In this document: piece after piece, positions 51,338-62,795 of the stretch
How positions within the stretch are numbered: the stretch's first letter is position 1
Layout of the letters: each line of letters starts with the position of its first letter
Assembly (NCBI RefSeq): GCF_026153205.1
Contig: NZ_JAPFBW010000015.1
Location: 1 to 64,000, forward strand
Direction: 5' to 3'
DNA: 64,000 nucleotides
Origin: Aquabacterium sp. A7-Y
Lineage (GTDB): Bacteria; Pseudomonadota; Gammaproteobacteria; Burkholderiales; Burkholderiaceae_C
Notes under the pieces: model-generated
The model's database searches: none
Told to the model about the DNA's origin: nothing
What the model saw: only the letters and a program-made list of their open reading frames with translations
Translations under genes and position numbers: made by a program

Positions 51338-52500
51338 AAGGGCAGCAGCTTACGCCAGCCGCGGGCCACGACGCTGAGCGCGATGTAGCGCGCATAGGCG
51401 GGGTAGCCCAGTTCGTCGGCCATCAAGTCCATGTGCCGGCCGGGGGCCTGCCGCAGGCGGGGCAGGGCGCGCAGGAACAGCGGCTCGCAAAGCCGGGGAA
51501 AGATCAGCTGCCTCAAGCCCTTGGCGATGCGGAAGTCCTGCACCAGCTCGCGGTAGCGCGGCAGGTAGGCCGCGAGCGGCTCGGTCCGGCCCTGCAGGGC
51601 CTCGTGGACGGCCAGCGCGGCCTCGCGGCCGCTGTGCATCGCGAAGGCGATGCCTTCGCCGGTGATGGGCTCCACCAGCCCAGCCGCGTCGCCGCAGAGC
51701 AGCACCCGGCCGCGGCCCGGACGCGTGAGGTAGTCGCCGTACGGGATGTGGTGGCCCTTGATCGCCACATCCGGCACGCTGCCGAAGCGGTGCGCCAGCA
51801 TCGCGCGGAAGGCTGTCTTGAGCTGCGGGTTGTGCCTGAGCAGCCCGCCCAGCCCGACCGTCAGCGTAGCGCGCTTCGGGAACACCCAGCCGTAACCCCA
51901 GCGGGCCAGGCCGAAGTGGATCTCGGGCAGGTCGAGGTCGGCCGCGCCCGGGTGGCAACGCGGCACCTCCATCTCCATGCCGAGCGCGATGGTGCGCGGG
52001 TCGAAGCTGCGGCCGAACAGCTGACGGGCCACACTGCTGCGCACCCCGTCCGCCCCGATCACCGCGCGGCCCTGGAGACGGCGGCCGTCCGACAGGCGCA
52101 CCGCGCCTTCGCTGTCGTCCACCTGCTGCACCGCGCTGCCCAGCAGCGGCGTGGCCCCGGCCTCCACCGCCTGGTCCAGCAGCAGGGCGTCGAAGCGGCG
52201 TCGGCAGGTGAACTGGAGCAGGTGGTGCTCGCGCACTTCGTTGAGCCGCCGGCCGTCCGGGCCCAGCAGGCTCAGGCCATGAGCGCGGGCCTCGACCGCC
52301 TCGTCCCAGGCGCGCGGAAACACCCGGGCATACACCTTCTGCGCGCGCAAGGTCAGCAGGCCGCCGCAGAGCTTCTCGCGCGGAAACTCCTCCTTGTCCA
52401 CCAGCGCCACCCGCAGGCCCCGGTGTGCCGCGGTGCAGGCCGCCGCCGAGCCGGCGGGGCCGGCGCCGACGACGATCAGATCGAACAAAAGGGCGGACAT
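51334..52500 (-). CDS. Geranylgeranyl reductase-family FAD-dependent oxidoreductase
   Basis: A 388-residue flavoprotein. FAD motif DLIVVGAGPAGSAAACTAAHRGL (about residue 6), the middle GADGVRSSVARQLFG, and the C-terminal LLCGDAAGLVEPITGEGIAFAMHSGREAA are hallmarks of the GGR/digeranylgeranyl reductase group. Such enzymes reduce isoprenoid or polyprenyl double bonds, or act as other monooxygenase-like reductases; the substrate is not known. Start MSALLFDLIVVG. It is divergent from msrA. Confidence 0.85.
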   Translation of the reverse strand: MSALLFDLIVVGAGPAGSAAACTAAHRGLRVALVDKEEFPREKLCGGLLTLRAQKVYARVFPRAWDEAVEARAHGLSLLGPDGRRLNEVREHHLLQFTCRRRFDALLLDQAVEAGATPLLGSAVQQVDDSEGAVRLSDGRRLQGRAVIGADGVRSSVARQLFGRSFDPRTIALGMEMEVPRCHPGAADLDLPEIHFGLARWGYGWVFPKRATLTVGLGGLLRHNPQLKTAFRAMLAHRFGSVPDVAIKGHHIPYGDYLTRPGRGRVLLCGDAAGLVEPITGEGIAFAMHSGREAALAVHEALQGRTEPLAAYLPRYRELVQDFRIAKGLRQLIFPRLCEPLFLRALPRLRQAPGRHMDLMADELGYPAYARYIALSVVARGWRKLLPF

Positions 52501-52663
52501 GGTGTCGGGCGGTGCTGCGGGTGAGGGAAGGCGACGGCCGGTCGGCGTCGCCGGGCGCAGGGCCGATGGTGCCCTGTCCTGCCTGCTATGCTGAAACTTT
52601 GTGTGGCGGCCGGGCTGCAGCCAGGGGCCGGCCGAAGCAACAATCCTCTGGTGGGAGTGCCTC

Positions 52664-53227
52664 ATGAACCCTGTGGACCCGCACAACGCCGCGACCGAGA
52701 CCCTCTATCTGGCCGGCGGCTGTTTCTGGTGCCTCGAAGCGGTGTACGACCGTGTCGAGGGGGTGGTGGACGTCGAGTCGGGTTACGCCAACGGCCCGGT
52801 GCGGCAGCCCAGTTATGAGCAGGTCTGCAGCGGCGACACCGGCCATGCCGAGGTGGTCCGGCTGGTCTACGACCCGGGCCGCATCAGCGTGCGCGAGCTG
52901 CTGGAGATCTTTTTCGTGATCCACGATCCGACCACCTTGAACCGTCAGGGCAACGACGTCGGCACCCAATACCGCTCCGGCATCTACTTCCAGACCGCCG
53001 AGCAGGAGCGCGTGGCGCGCGAGGTGATCGCCGAGCTGGAGGCGAGCGGCAAGCTGCCCGGGCCCGTGGTCACCGAGGTCCTCCCGGTCGACAACTACTG
53101 GCCGGCCGAGGCCTACCACCAGGACTACTTCGCGAACCACCCGGACCAGGGCTATTGCGCCTTCGTGGTGGCGCCCAAGGTCGAGAAGTTTCGCAAGACC
53201 TTTGCCAACCGGGTGCGTCCCGGTTGA
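52664..53227 (+). CDS. msrA: Peptide-methionine (S)-S-oxide reductase
   Basis: A 187-residue MsrA that repairs oxidised methionine. The catalytic Cys is in AGGCFWCLEAVYDRVEGV, with GYANGPVRQPSYEQVCSGDTGHAEVV and DPTTLNRQGNDVGTQYRSGIY for substrate binding. A resolving Cys probably lies in DQGYCAFV near the C-terminus. The start MNPVDPHNA fits a region with GGGAG; the longer reading upstream is not conserved-looking. Confidence 0.95.
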   Translation: MNPVDPHNAATETLYLAGGCFWCLEAVYDRVEGVVDVESGYANGPVRQPSYEQVCSGDTGHAEVVRLVYDPGRISVRELLEIFFVIHDPTTLNRQGNDVGTQYRSGIYFQTAEQERVAREVIAELEASGKLPGPVVTEVLPVDNYWPAEAYHQDYFANHPDQGYCAFVVAPKVEKFRKTFANRVRPG

Positions 53228-53291
53228 GAATCACGCCCGGCATGAAACGACACCCAGACGCCCACACGCGCGGCCTGGCACCGGCCCAGCC

Positions 53292-53681
53292 ATGAGGTCA
53301 CCGGGCCGACCTGCCGCCACCGATCGCCGCCTCGCCGCCTGGCTGCTGGCGGCGGCGCTGCTGTGGGCGCAGGCGCTCGGCCTGGCGCACCGCATCCAGC
53401 ATGGCGGTTCCGGCGCCGGCGGGCCGGGGCCGGTCTCGGTCTCGGCCGGCACAGGTCTGGCCCAGGCCTTCCAGGCGCTGTTCGGTCACACGGCCGACGA
53501 CCGCAGCTGTCCCCTCTACGATCATGCGGCCGGCGGCGACGCCGGCGTCTGGAAACACTCGGCCATCGGCTGCGGCGAGACCGCGGCGGCCGAGCTGCCG
53601 CCGGTGTCCGAAGGCCGGCGAACCGGGCCCGAGCGTGCCTTCGACGCTCGCGGTCCTCCAAGGGCAGCGCTTCTCGCCTGA
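53292..53681 (+). CDS. Small His-rich exported protein upstream of the metal receptor
   Basis: A 129-residue protein with a hydrophobic start (RRLAAWLLAAALLWAQALGLAHRIQH) followed by scattered His and Cys (LFGHTADDRSCPLYDHAAGG, WKHSAIGCGE). The pattern resembles the DUF2946-type family found beside metal transport genes; the match is weak. It probably is a secreted or membrane-anchored metal-handling accessory of the downstream TonB receptor, about 95 bp away. No ribosome binding site is strong. Confidence 0.55.
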   Translation: MRSPGRPAATDRRLAAWLLAAALLWAQALGLAHRIQHGGSGAGGPGPVSVSAGTGLAQAFQALFGHTADDRSCPLYDHAAGGDAGVWKHSAIGCGETAAAELPPVSEGRRTGPERAFDARGPPRAALLA

Positions 53682-53775
53682 AGCCCTCGCCGCGACCCGA
53701 GCCCGGGTGGCGGCGCCCTTGTCATGCGGTCGTCGCACCCGAAGCCGGTGCGGCGGCCCGTCCCGCCTTCTCACC

Positions 53776-55845
53776 ATGAAACTCGCTTTTTCCCGGCGCG
53801 CGACGCGCCTGCCGAGCGTGGCCGCCTGCGCCACCTGCGTCTCCCTGGCCGTGCAGGCCCAGACCGCCCCTGCCGATGCCGCCGCCCCTGCTGCCGCGAC
53901 CCGCCTGCCGGAGGTGGTCGTGACCGGCAACCCGCTGGGCGCCTCGGACCTGGTGGCTCCGGTGACCACCCTCTCGGGGCCCGCCTTGCTGCTGCGCCGC
54001 GGCAGCACCCTGGGGGACACCTTGGACCGGCTGCCGGGCGTCTCCTCCAGCTGGTTCGGCCCGAATGCCAATCGCCCGGTGATCCGGGGTCTGGACGGTG
54101 ACCGGGTGCGCGTGCTCAACAACTCGGGCGCCGCGCTGGATGCGTCCAGCCTCAGCTTCGACCATGCCGTGCCGATCGACCCGCTGGTGGTCGAGCGCGT
54201 GGAGGTGCTGCGCGGCCCGGCCGCGCTGCTGTACGGCGGCAGCGCCACCGGCGGCGTGGTCAACACGATAGACAACCGCATCCCGCGGGCGCCGGTGACG
54301 GGCGTGAGCGGCAGCGCCGAAGGCCGGGTCGGCGGAGCCGAGCGCGAGCGTGCCGGCAGCGCCCTGGTGGAAGCGGGCAACGGCCAGCTGGCCCTGCACG
54401 TCGACGCCTTCCACCGCGACACCGAGGACCTGCGCGTGCCGCGCTTCACGCCGCGTGCCGGCGGGGAAACACGGTCGCCGACCCGCCGTGTCGCCAACTC
54501 CGCCAGCCAGGCCAAGGGCGCGGCGCTGGGCGGCGCCTACACCTGGGAGGACGGTCACCTGGGCGCCTCGGTGGACCGCTACGAGAACGACTACGGCGTC
54601 GTGGTGGAGCCGGATGTGCGCATCCGGATGCGGCGCGACCGCTATGCGCTGGCCGGCGAGTGGCGTGGCCTGGAGGGCCCGCTGCGCAGTGTGAAGGCGC
54701 AGTTCAGCCACACCGACTATGGCCACGACGAGATGGAGGGGGCCGAGCTCGGCACCCGCTTCAGCACCCGGGGCAACGACGGCCGCATCGAGCTTGCGCA
54801 TGCGCCGCTGGGGCCGCTGCACGGCGTGGTGGGCCTGCAGTTCGAACAGTCGCGCTTCTCCGCGCTGGGGGAGGAAGCCTTCGTGCCCGGCACCCGCAGC
54901 CGCCAGCGCGCGGTGTTCGTGGTCGAGGAACTGCCGCTGGCACGCGGCAAGCTGAGCGCGGGCCTCAGGCTGGAGCGGGCCAGCGTGGCCTCGGACGGTG
55001 ATGCCGCGGAGGCGGAGGAGCCGCGCTTTGGCGGCCCCGCCGAACGCAGTTTTTCGCTGCGCAGCGGCTCGCTCGGGGGGCTGCTGGATGTAGCGGCCGG
55101 TTGGCAGCTCAGCTCCAGCCTCAGCTACACCGAGCGCGCGCCGACCTTTTATGAACTGTTTGCCGAGGGGGTGCACGTCGCCACCGCCGCCTACGAGCGC
55201 GGCGACGCCGCGCAGCGCAAGGAGCGCGGCAGCCACCTCGATGTTGCGCTGGCCTGGAAGCAGGGACCGCACAGCGCCAAGATCGGCGCCTGGGGCAGCC
55301 GCTTCGCCAATTTCATCGCCTTGCAGGCCACCGGAGAGACATTCGGCGAGCCGGGCGAGGACGGCGAGGCGACCGAGTTCCCGGTCTACGCCTTCCAGGG
55401 CGTCAAGGCCAGGCTGTGGGGCGTGGAGGCCGAAGGCCGCCGACGCTTGCTCGACGCCGGGCAGACGCTGGACCTGGAGGGGCGCTTCGACTGGGTCCGC
55501 GCCAGCAATGCCGACACCGGCGAGCCGCTGCCGCGCATCGCGCCGGCTCGCCTCACGGTGGGTCTGGCCTACGCCCGTGCCGGCTGGACCGCCAGGGCCG
55601 AGGTGGCGCATTCAGCGCGCCAGTCCCGCGTCAGCGACGACGACATTGCCACCGACAGCCATACCTTGCTGAACCTGTCGGCGTCCTATCGCTTCAAGGC
55701 GGGTCCCAGCGACGGCACGGTGTTCGTCCGGCTCGACAACGCGACCGATGAACTGGCCTACAACGCGGCGTCCATCCGCACCGTGCGGGAGCTCGCGCCG
55801 CTGCCCGGGCGCGGATTGAAGCTGGGCCTGCGGCTGAACTTCTGA
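53776..55845 (+). CDS. TonB-dependent outer-membrane receptor, probably metal (ZnuD-like)
   Basis: A 689-residue receptor. The signal peptide is MKLAFSRRATRLPSVAACATCVSLAVQA, then the TonB box region (LPEVVVTGNP), a plug domain (TLGDTLDRLPGVSSSWFGPN, RPVIRGLDGDRVRVLNNSG, VERVEVLRGPAALLYGGSATGGVVNTIDNRIP) and a beta barrel ending with Phe (LGLRLNF). The plug resembles ZnuD-type zinc receptors rather than siderophore receptors, and the His-rich small protein upstream fits metal uptake. Substrate (zinc, copper or other) is inferred. No Zur box was identified. Confidence 0.85.
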   Translation: MKLAFSRRATRLPSVAACATCVSLAVQAQTAPADAAAPAAATRLPEVVVTGNPLGASDLVAPVTTLSGPALLLRRGSTLGDTLDRLPGVSSSWFGPNANRPVIRGLDGDRVRVLNNSGAALDASSLSFDHAVPIDPLVVERVEVLRGPAALLYGGSATGGVVNTIDNRIPRAPVTGVSGSAEGRVGGAERERAGSALVEAGNGQLALHVDAFHRDTEDLRVPRFTPRAGGETRSPTRRVANSASQAKGAALGGAYTWEDGHLGASVDRYENDYGVVVEPDVRIRMRRDRYALAGEWRGLEGPLRSVKAQFSHTDYGHDEMEGAELGTRFSTRGNDGRIELAHAPLGPLHGVVGLQFEQSRFSALGEEAFVPGTRSRQRAVFVVEELPLARGKLSAGLRLERASVASDGDAAEAEEPRFGGPAERSFSLRSGSLGGLLDVAAGWQLSSSLSYTERAPTFYELFAEGVHVATAAYERGDAAQRKERGSHLDVALAWKQGPHSAKIGAWGSRFANFIALQATGETFGEPGEDGEATEFPVYAFQGVKARLWGVEAEGRRRLLDAGQTLDLEGRFDWVRASNADTGEPLPRIAPARLTVGLAYARAGWTARAEVAHSARQSRVSDDDIATDSHTLLNLSASYRFKAGPSDGTVFVRLDNATDELAYNAASIRTVRELAPLPGRGLKLGLRLNF

Positions 55846-55873
55846 GGCGCCGGCGCAGGGGCGGGCCGGTCCC

Positions 55874-56509
55874 TCAGGGGGCCAGCCTCTCCTTGATCCA
55901 CTGTCCGTCCTGCAGCCGATAGCGCAAGCGGTCGTGCAGGCGTGACTTGCGTCCCTGCCAGAACTCCCACCTGTCGGGCACCAGCCGGAAGCCGCCCCAA
56001 TGCGGGGGTCGCGGCGGGTGGAGCGCGAACTGGGCGCTGTACTTCGCGGCGTTGGCGACCAGGGTGGCGCGCGACGCGATGACCTGGCTCTGCGGTGAAG
56101 CCCAGGCCCCCAGGCGGGAGTCGAGCGGGCGCGAGTGGAAGTACGCGTCGGACTCCTGCTCGCTGACCTTCTCGACCTTGCCTTCGATGCGCACCACCCG
56201 CTCCAGCTCGACCCAGTGGAACTGCAGCGCGGCGTAAGGGTTGACAGCCAGCTCGCGGCCCTTGCGGCTCTCGTAGTTGGTGTACCAGACGATGCCGCGG
56301 GCGTCGCAGCCCTTGATCAGCACGATGCGGGTCGAGGGCCGGTGGTCGGGGCCGACCGTCGCCAAGGTCATCGCATTGGGCTCGGGCAGCTGGGCCGCGA
56401 GCGCCTCCTGCAGCCAGAGCTCGAACTGCTGCAGCGGCTCGCTGCGCGCGGCCGACTCGTCCAGCTCGGCGCGTTCATAGCTCTTGCGAAGGTCGGCGAT
56501 GTGTTTCAT
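55874..56509 (-). CDS. pdxH: Pyridoxamine 5'-phosphate oxidase
   Basis: A 211-residue FMN enzyme that oxidises pyridoxine or pyridoxamine phosphate to PLP. Motifs: [28 protein letters not shown]-type [42 protein letters not shown] and the C-terminal [18 protein letters not shown]. Full length; the start [12 protein letters not shown] is typical. It converges on the TonB receptor. Confidence 0.96.
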   Translation of the reverse strand: MKHIADLRKSYERAELDESAARSEPLQQFELWLQEALAAQLPEPNAMTLATVGPDHRPSTRIVLIKGCDARGIVWYTNYESRKGRELAVNPYAALQFHWVELERVVRIEGKVEKVSEQESDAYFHSRPLDSRLGAWASPQSQVIASRATLVANAAKYSAQFALHPPRPPHWGGFRLVPDRWEFWQGRKSRLHDRLRYRLQDGQWIKERLAP

Positions 56510-56680
56510 GCCGGAAGTATAGGCAGGGCCCACGCCTGCCGGCCTCGGTTCATCGGGGCTCCTGCGGGCCGGGCAGCGCGAAGGCTGCATCGACCCGGTC
56601 GGGAAAGCCATCTGTAAATTCCGTGGAAGTGCGCCGGCGCCTGCGCAGGGCGGCACAATCCGGCCCACCCACTTCGCGAC

Positions 56681-57376
56681 ATGCCCTTGCCGACGCCCGC
56701 CCCGCATTCCGTGCTGCTGGTCGAAGACGACCCGATGATCGCGAAGACGCTCGTGATGAGCCTGCGCTACGACGGCTTTGCGGTCACGGTGGCGTCCACC
56801 TTGCAGGAGGGCCTGCAGCAGCTCGCGGCCCACACCTTCGAGCTGCTGCTGCTGGACCTGGGCCTGCCCGACGGCTGCGGGCTGGACCTGTGCCGCGAAG
56901 TGCGCAGGCGCGACCCGGACCTGCCCATCCTCGTGCTCACCGCGCGCACCGCCGAGGCCGACGCGGTGGCGAGCATCGAGGGCGGCGCCGACGACTACGT
57001 GCGCAAGCCCTATGGCCAGCAGGAGCTCGCCGCCCGCATGCGCCGGCTGATCGGGCGGCGGCCGAGCCGTACGCGCCAGAGGGCCTGTTTCGGCGACATC
57101 GAGATGGACCTGCCGCGCCATGCGCTGTTCGTGCAGGAGCGGGCCTTGCACCTCGGCAAACGCGAGTACCTGATCCTGCAGCTGCTGGTCCGGGCCGGCG
57201 GCGACGTCGTCACCCGCGAGCAGATCCTCGATGCGCTGGAGTGCGACCGCGCGATCTATGACCGCACCATCGACTCCCACCTGAGCCACCTGCGCCGCAA
57301 GCTCAGGGACGCCGGCACGGCGGTGCGCATCGCCGCCGTCTACGGGGTCGGCTACCGGCTCGAGGCTGCTGCATGA
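56681..57376 (+). CDS. OmpR/PhoB-family response regulator
   Basis: A 231-residue regulator. The receiver has VEDDPMIAK (acidic pocket), [15 protein letters not shown] with the phosphorylated Asp, and [10 protein letters not shown] and VRKPYG with the conserved Thr/Lys positions. The C-terminal winged-helix trans-reg domain ends with [19 protein letters not shown] and VYGVGYRLE. It overlaps the sensor kinase by 4 bp (ATGA). The signal and targets are not known. Confidence 0.93.
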   Translation: MPLPTPAPHSVLLVEDDPMIAKTLVMSLRYDGFAVTVASTLQEGLQQLAAHTFELLLLDLGLPDGCGLDLCREVRRRDPDLPILVLTARTAEADAVASIEGGADDYVRKPYGQQELAARMRRLIGRRPSRTRQRACFGDIEMDLPRHALFVQERALHLGKREYLILQLLVRAGGDVVTREQILDALECDRAIYDRTIDSHLSHLRRKLRDAGTAVRIAAVYGVGYRLEAAA

Positions 57377-58806
57377 GCCGCGGCCTCTGGTGGCGATTCC
57401 TGGCGATCAGCGTGGCGTTCGCGCTGCTGCTCAGCCTCGTCTACGCGCTGGTGCTGCGCGAGATCAACCGGGAAGGACGCAGCGCCATCCAGCGCAGCCT
57501 GATCCTGTTTGCCGCGCGCGCGCTGGAGTTGGAGGCCGGGCCCTATCCCGAGGCGATGCGGCGGCTCGACCACCTGCTCGCCGAGTCCCCCGTGATGCCG
57601 CGCGGCCTCTGGGTGATCGACCTGCAGGGGCGGGTGCTGGCCAGCCGCAGTGCGCTGCCGCTGCCGCCAGAGTGGCGCCAGGTCGATGCCGCGATGGCGG
57701 TGCACGACGTGAGGAGCACGCCCGGCCGCCGCCTGCAAGGCGGCTCGCCGGTGTCGGTGACGCGGCTCCAAGGGGCCGGGCCGGTCTTCCTGGTGATGAG
57801 CGATAGCGGCATTCCGGGGCGCCCGGTGCTGCGCACTCACGGCCTGTTTTTCATCGCCGCGCTCGCGGCCGCCGTCTTTTTCGGCCTCTCGCTCGTGACG
57901 CTCTACCTGCGGGCCCGCTCGCGCGAGGCCCGGCAGGTGCTGGCGAGGCTGAAGGCGGGCGACCTGGGGGCGCGCTTCAGGCCCGGGCGGCTCGATGCGG
58001 TGGGCGTGCTGATGCTGGACTTCAACCGCATGGCCGAGGAGATCGAACGCCTGGTGCACGGCCTGCACCAGGCCGAAGACGCACGCCGCGCGATGCTGCA
58101 GGAGCTGGGCCACGACCTGCGCACGCCGCTGACCAGCCTGCGCACCGCGGTCGAGGCGGTGTCGGCCCACGGCGCGGCGATGACACCCGAGGACCGGCAC
58201 GAGTTCCTGGCCATCATTCGCGGCGAGCTGGACTACTTCGTGCGGCTCATCGACGACCTGTTTTTCATCGCCGACATCGGCGAGGTCGGGCGGCGCCCCG
58301 CGGGCGAGCCGGTCGACCTCGTCGAGCTGCTCGTCGCGGAGACCCGTTCGGCACAGAGCCGGGCCTCCGAGCTGGGCGTCGAGGGGCTCGCAATCGGGCT
58401 GACGGCGGCGCCGGCGGGCCGTGCGCCGGTCGTCGCGGGTGACCGCGTGCTGCTGTCGCGGCTGTTCCGCAATGCCATCGACAACGCGCTGCGTCATGCG
58501 CGCAGCCGGGTACAGGTCAAGGTGCGCGACGCCGGGGACAAGCTGGAGGTGCGCGTGGAGGACGACGGCCGCGGCATGAGCACGGCCGAGATCGCCGCCT
58601 TCGGCCAGCGGCGTGGCCGAAGGCGGCAGGCCGACGCCGCCCGGCCCTCGCTCTCGCTGGGGCTGGGCTCGGTGATCATGAAGTCGGTGGTGGAGATTCA
58701 TGGCGGGCAACTCGGCATCGAGAGCGGCGCGGCGCAGGGCGGTCCCCCGGGAACCCGGCTCGTGATCCGCCTGCCGCGCGGCGGCGCCGCCACCGAGCCG
58801 GCCTGA
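57373..58806 (+). CDS. Sensor histidine kinase with HAMP domain
   Basis: A 477-residue kinase. N-terminal helix ([22 protein letters not shown]), a short periplasmic domain of about 120 residues with [11 protein letters not shown], second helix ([24 protein letters not shown]), HAMP, then HisKA ([24 protein letters not shown], phospho-His) and HATPase (N box [13 protein letters not shown]1 VEDDGRGM, G2 [11 protein letters not shown]). GHDLRTP is used in place of the common SHELRTP. It is paired with the OmpR-type regulator; ligand unknown. Confidence 0.92.
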   Translation: MSRGLWWRFLAISVAFALLLSLVYALVLREINREGRSAIQRSLILFAARALELEAGPYPEAMRRLDHLLAESPVMPRGLWVIDLQGRVLASRSALPLPPEWRQVDAAMAVHDVRSTPGRRLQGGSPVSVTRLQGAGPVFLVMSDSGIPGRPVLRTHGLFFIAALAAAVFFGLSLVTLYLRARSREARQVLARLKAGDLGARFRPGRLDAVGVLMLDFNRMAEEIERLVHGLHQAEDARRAMLQELGHDLRTPLTSLRTAVEAVSAHGAAMTPEDRHEFLAIIRGELDYFVRLIDDLFFIADIGEVGRRPAGEPVDLVELLVAETRSAQSRASELGVEGLAIGLTAAPAGRAPVVAGDRVLLSRLFRNAIDNALRHARSRVQVKVRDAGDKLEVRVEDDGRGMSTAEIAAFGQRRGRRRQADAARPSLSLGLGSVIMKSVVEIHGGQLGIESGAAQGGPPGTRLVIRLPRGGAATEPA

Positions 58807-58996
58807 ACCTGGCTGGCCGGGCAGGGCGAGGCAGGGTGCGCACGGGTCCCGGCGCCCTCGGAGCTGCGGTGGCTGACAGGGGCGGGCAAGCCCCTAGGTG
58901 CAGATCCCAGTTCCAAGCCGATGGGCGCGCTTTCATCCTGTCGACATCCCGCCGATCATCGGGGGGCGCCAACCACAGCAGAGATAGGAACCCCGG

Positions 58997-59638
58997 ATGA
59001 ATGCCGTACCGGTGGTGATCGTCCTCGCGGCCGGTGCCGGCACGCGTTTCAGAGGGCATAGCCACAAGCTCACCCAGTCTTTCGCCGGATCCACGGTGCT
59101 GGGCACGACGCTCTCGCAAGTCATCGCCAGCCACCTGCCCTTGGTCGTGGTCACCACCTCCGCGCTGCGGGAGGTGGCCAAGGCCGATGTTGCGAGCCAG
59201 GACGTGGTGCTGGTGCCCGAGTCGCCGCGCGTGCGCAGCGAGCATGTGGCGCATCTCGGCATGGGCTACTCCATCGCCGCCGGCGTCCGGGCGCGCGGCG
59301 ATGCGCCCGGCTGGCTGGTGTTGCCCGGCGACATGCCGCTGGTGCAGCCGGCCACCTTGCGCGCGGTGGCCGAGGCGCTGACCGAGCACCCGGTTGCCTA
59401 CGCCCAGCACGGCGGGCGGCGCGGCCACCCGGTGGGCTTCTCGGCCGAGCTGTTCTCCGAACTCGCCACGCTCACCGGCGACGAGGGAGCGCGCCGGCTC
59501 GTGGCCCGTTACCCGGCTGCGCCGGTCGAGGTGCAGGACCCGGGGGTGCTGATGGACCTCGACACCGAGGATGACCTGCGGCGCCTGCGCCAGTGGCCCG
59601 GTCAGCCGCCCGTCGGCGAACTGAACGCGGTGCCTTGA
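58997..59638 (+). CDS. MobA-like nucleotidyltransferase family protein
   Basis: A 213-residue protein of the NTP-transferase fold seen in MocA/MobA and CTP-mannitol-type enzymes. VVIVLAAGAGTRFRGHSHKL binds the nucleotide (usual LAAGxGTRxG form), and VLPGDMPLVQPATL has the metal Asp. The late GHPVGF and DLDTEDDLRRL agree with MocA-type molybdenum cofactor cytidylyl/guanylyl transferases. No molybdoenzyme or xdhC-type gene is adjacent, so the exact role is open. Confidence 0.78.
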   Translation: MNAVPVVIVLAAGAGTRFRGHSHKLTQSFAGSTVLGTTLSQVIASHLPLVVVTTSALREVAKADVASQDVVLVPESPRVRSEHVAHLGMGYSIAAGVRARGDAPGWLVLPGDMPLVQPATLRAVAEALTEHPVAYAQHGGRRGHPVGFSAELFSELATLTGDEGARRLVARYPAAPVEVQDPGVLMDLDTEDDLRRLRQWPGQPPVGELNAVP

Positions 59639-59663
59639 GCGGCGCATCCCCGCCGGCGGGCAC

Positions 59664-60305
59664 TCAGGGCAGCAGCCGGTGCGCGCGCGCCAGTGCCAGC
59701 ACTTCGGCGACCGCGCGATCGCGGATGCCGTGCTCCCGCAGGCAGGTGTCGGTCCGCAGCACATAGTCCAGCGTGGTGCCGTAGCGGCCGCGCGCCTCAC
59801 GCAGGATCTCGACCAGCTGCTGCTGGTCCAGCACGCCGGTGAAGTTGGGACTGTGGCGGCTGAGCGTGAAGCCGAGTGCCTGCACCGGGCCTTCCACAGT
59901 CTGGCAGTTCAGCCACTTCGGGTCGTAGACGCCGGTCGGCATCTCGCGCTGCCACAGCCGGTTCAGCTCTTCGCGGGCCCGCGCGCGGGGCACGCGCAAG
60001 ACCACCCCCTTGCAGCTGCCGCCTGACATCAGCGCGAACACGAGCCCGGGCGACAGGGGCGAGCCTCGATTGATGCGCGACCACATCTTCAGCGCCCGGT
60101 GATAACCGAGCACCCGCGCCAGGCGCCGCTCGCTGTGCTCGACCTCGGGGTTCCAGATCAGCGAGGCGTAACCGAACACCCACAGGTCCTGCCCGGGATC
60201 CCAGCCTGCCAGCGTCTGCTGCAGCAAGTGCTGCGGGTCGCGCACCGGCGGCACCGCCAGGCCGGGCGGGATGTCGGGCAGGGCAGGGACAGTCGGCGTG
60301 GACAC
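59664..60305 (-). CDS. chaC: Gamma-glutamylcyclotransferase, ChaC family
   Basis: A 213-residue cytosolic protein with LWVFGYASLIWNPEVEHSERRLARVLGYHRAL, the ChaC YGSL-type substrate loop and Glu region. It degrades glutathione to 5-oxoproline and Cys-Gly. CCLE-like VLRVPRARAREELNRLWQREM follows, and NFTGVL and LVEILREARGRYGTTLDYV near the end. It is divergent from the next small gene. Confidence 0.9.
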   Translation of the reverse strand: MSTPTVPALPDIPPGLAVPPVRDPQHLLQQTLAGWDPGQDLWVFGYASLIWNPEVEHSERRLARVLGYHRALKMWSRINRGSPLSPGLVFALMSGGSCKGVVLRVPRARAREELNRLWQREMPTGVYDPKWLNCQTVEGPVQALGFTLSRHSPNFTGVLDQQQLVEILREARGRYGTTLDYVLRTDTCLREHGIRDRAVAEVLALARAHRLLP

Positions 60306-60384
60306 GGGCGCGATCGGTCGGCAAGCGGAAACGATGGGCCCCTATCATCGCTCACTTCTTCAGATCGCAAGGGAAACACCGAAG

Positions 60385-60828
60385 ATGCCCGCCGCCCATC
60401 CGCCCGCGCCACCGTCCCGCCTGCCGGCCGTGCTGCTGGTCGGCGCGATGGTCGCACTGACCTGGATCGCCACCCGTCCGCTGCCGCCCTCCGCCGTGGT
60501 CGAGCCGGCCCCGGTGACCCGGGCCGAGGACGCCGGGCCGCCGCCGCTGGCCCGGCTGCAATGGAGCGGCGATGCCGGCCCGCCGCCGGCCGCGCTCGAC
60601 CTGCTGGCGCAGGCAGCCCAGGAAGCCCGCAGCACCGGCCGCTCGCTGGTCATCGTGCCGCTGTACCGACCGGGCGACGACCCGGCCACGGTACGGCGCC
60701 AGGGCGAGGCGGTGCGCCACGCGATGGAGGCCAACGGCGTCGCGCCGGCCCAGCTCGCCGTGCTGCCCCCGGCGGCCGGGGCGCCGGCCGACCAGCCCGG
60801 CCCTCACGTCGAGTTGCACTGGCAATAA
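60385..60828 (+). CDS. Small membrane-anchored protein of unknown function
   Basis: A 147-residue protein: MPAAHPPAPPSRLPAVLLVGAMVALTWIATRP is an N-terminal signal anchor, followed by a Pro/Ala linker and a compact C-terminal region (LVIVPLYRPGDDPATVRRQGEAVRHAMEANGVAPAQLAVL) with alternating strand and helix, faintly like an OmpA/periplasmic peptidoglycan-binding fold. I recognise no family. ATG is preceded by AAGGGAAACACCGAAG. It is divergent from chaC by about 80 bp and about 130 bp before edd. Confidence 0.65.
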   Translation: MPAAHPPAPPSRLPAVLLVGAMVALTWIATRPLPPSAVVEPAPVTRAEDAGPPPLARLQWSGDAGPPPAALDLLAQAAQEARSTGRSLVIVPLYRPGDDPATVRRQGEAVRHAMEANGVAPAQLAVLPPAAGAPADQPGPHVELHWQ

Positions 60829-60898
60829 ACGGCCCGCCGGCGGCGCTGCAAGCTGATGACCCGTGCGACGGCGGGGCGGGCGGCACTTGATTTGACGC

Positions 60899-60913
60899 TG
60901 TAACTTGGTTACC
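60899..60913. promoter_or_regulatory. HexR-like palindrome upstream of edd
   Basis: TGTAACTTGGTTACC contains GTAAC-TTG-GTTAC, a perfect 5-bp inverted repeat with a 3-nt centre, in an AT-rich stretch about 45 bp before the edd start. It resembles HexR operators (TGTAxTTxxAxTTACA-like) known to control Entner-Doudoroff genes. No hexR gene is in the window. The match is partial, so the assignment is inferred. Confidence 0.45.
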
Positions 60914-60957
60914 TAATAATTCATTGATAAGTTACATCGACTATTCAGCATCCCACC

Positions 60958-62772
<1,815 letters not shown>

Positions 62773-62795
62773 CCCCTACCCCGCGAAAGGATTGC

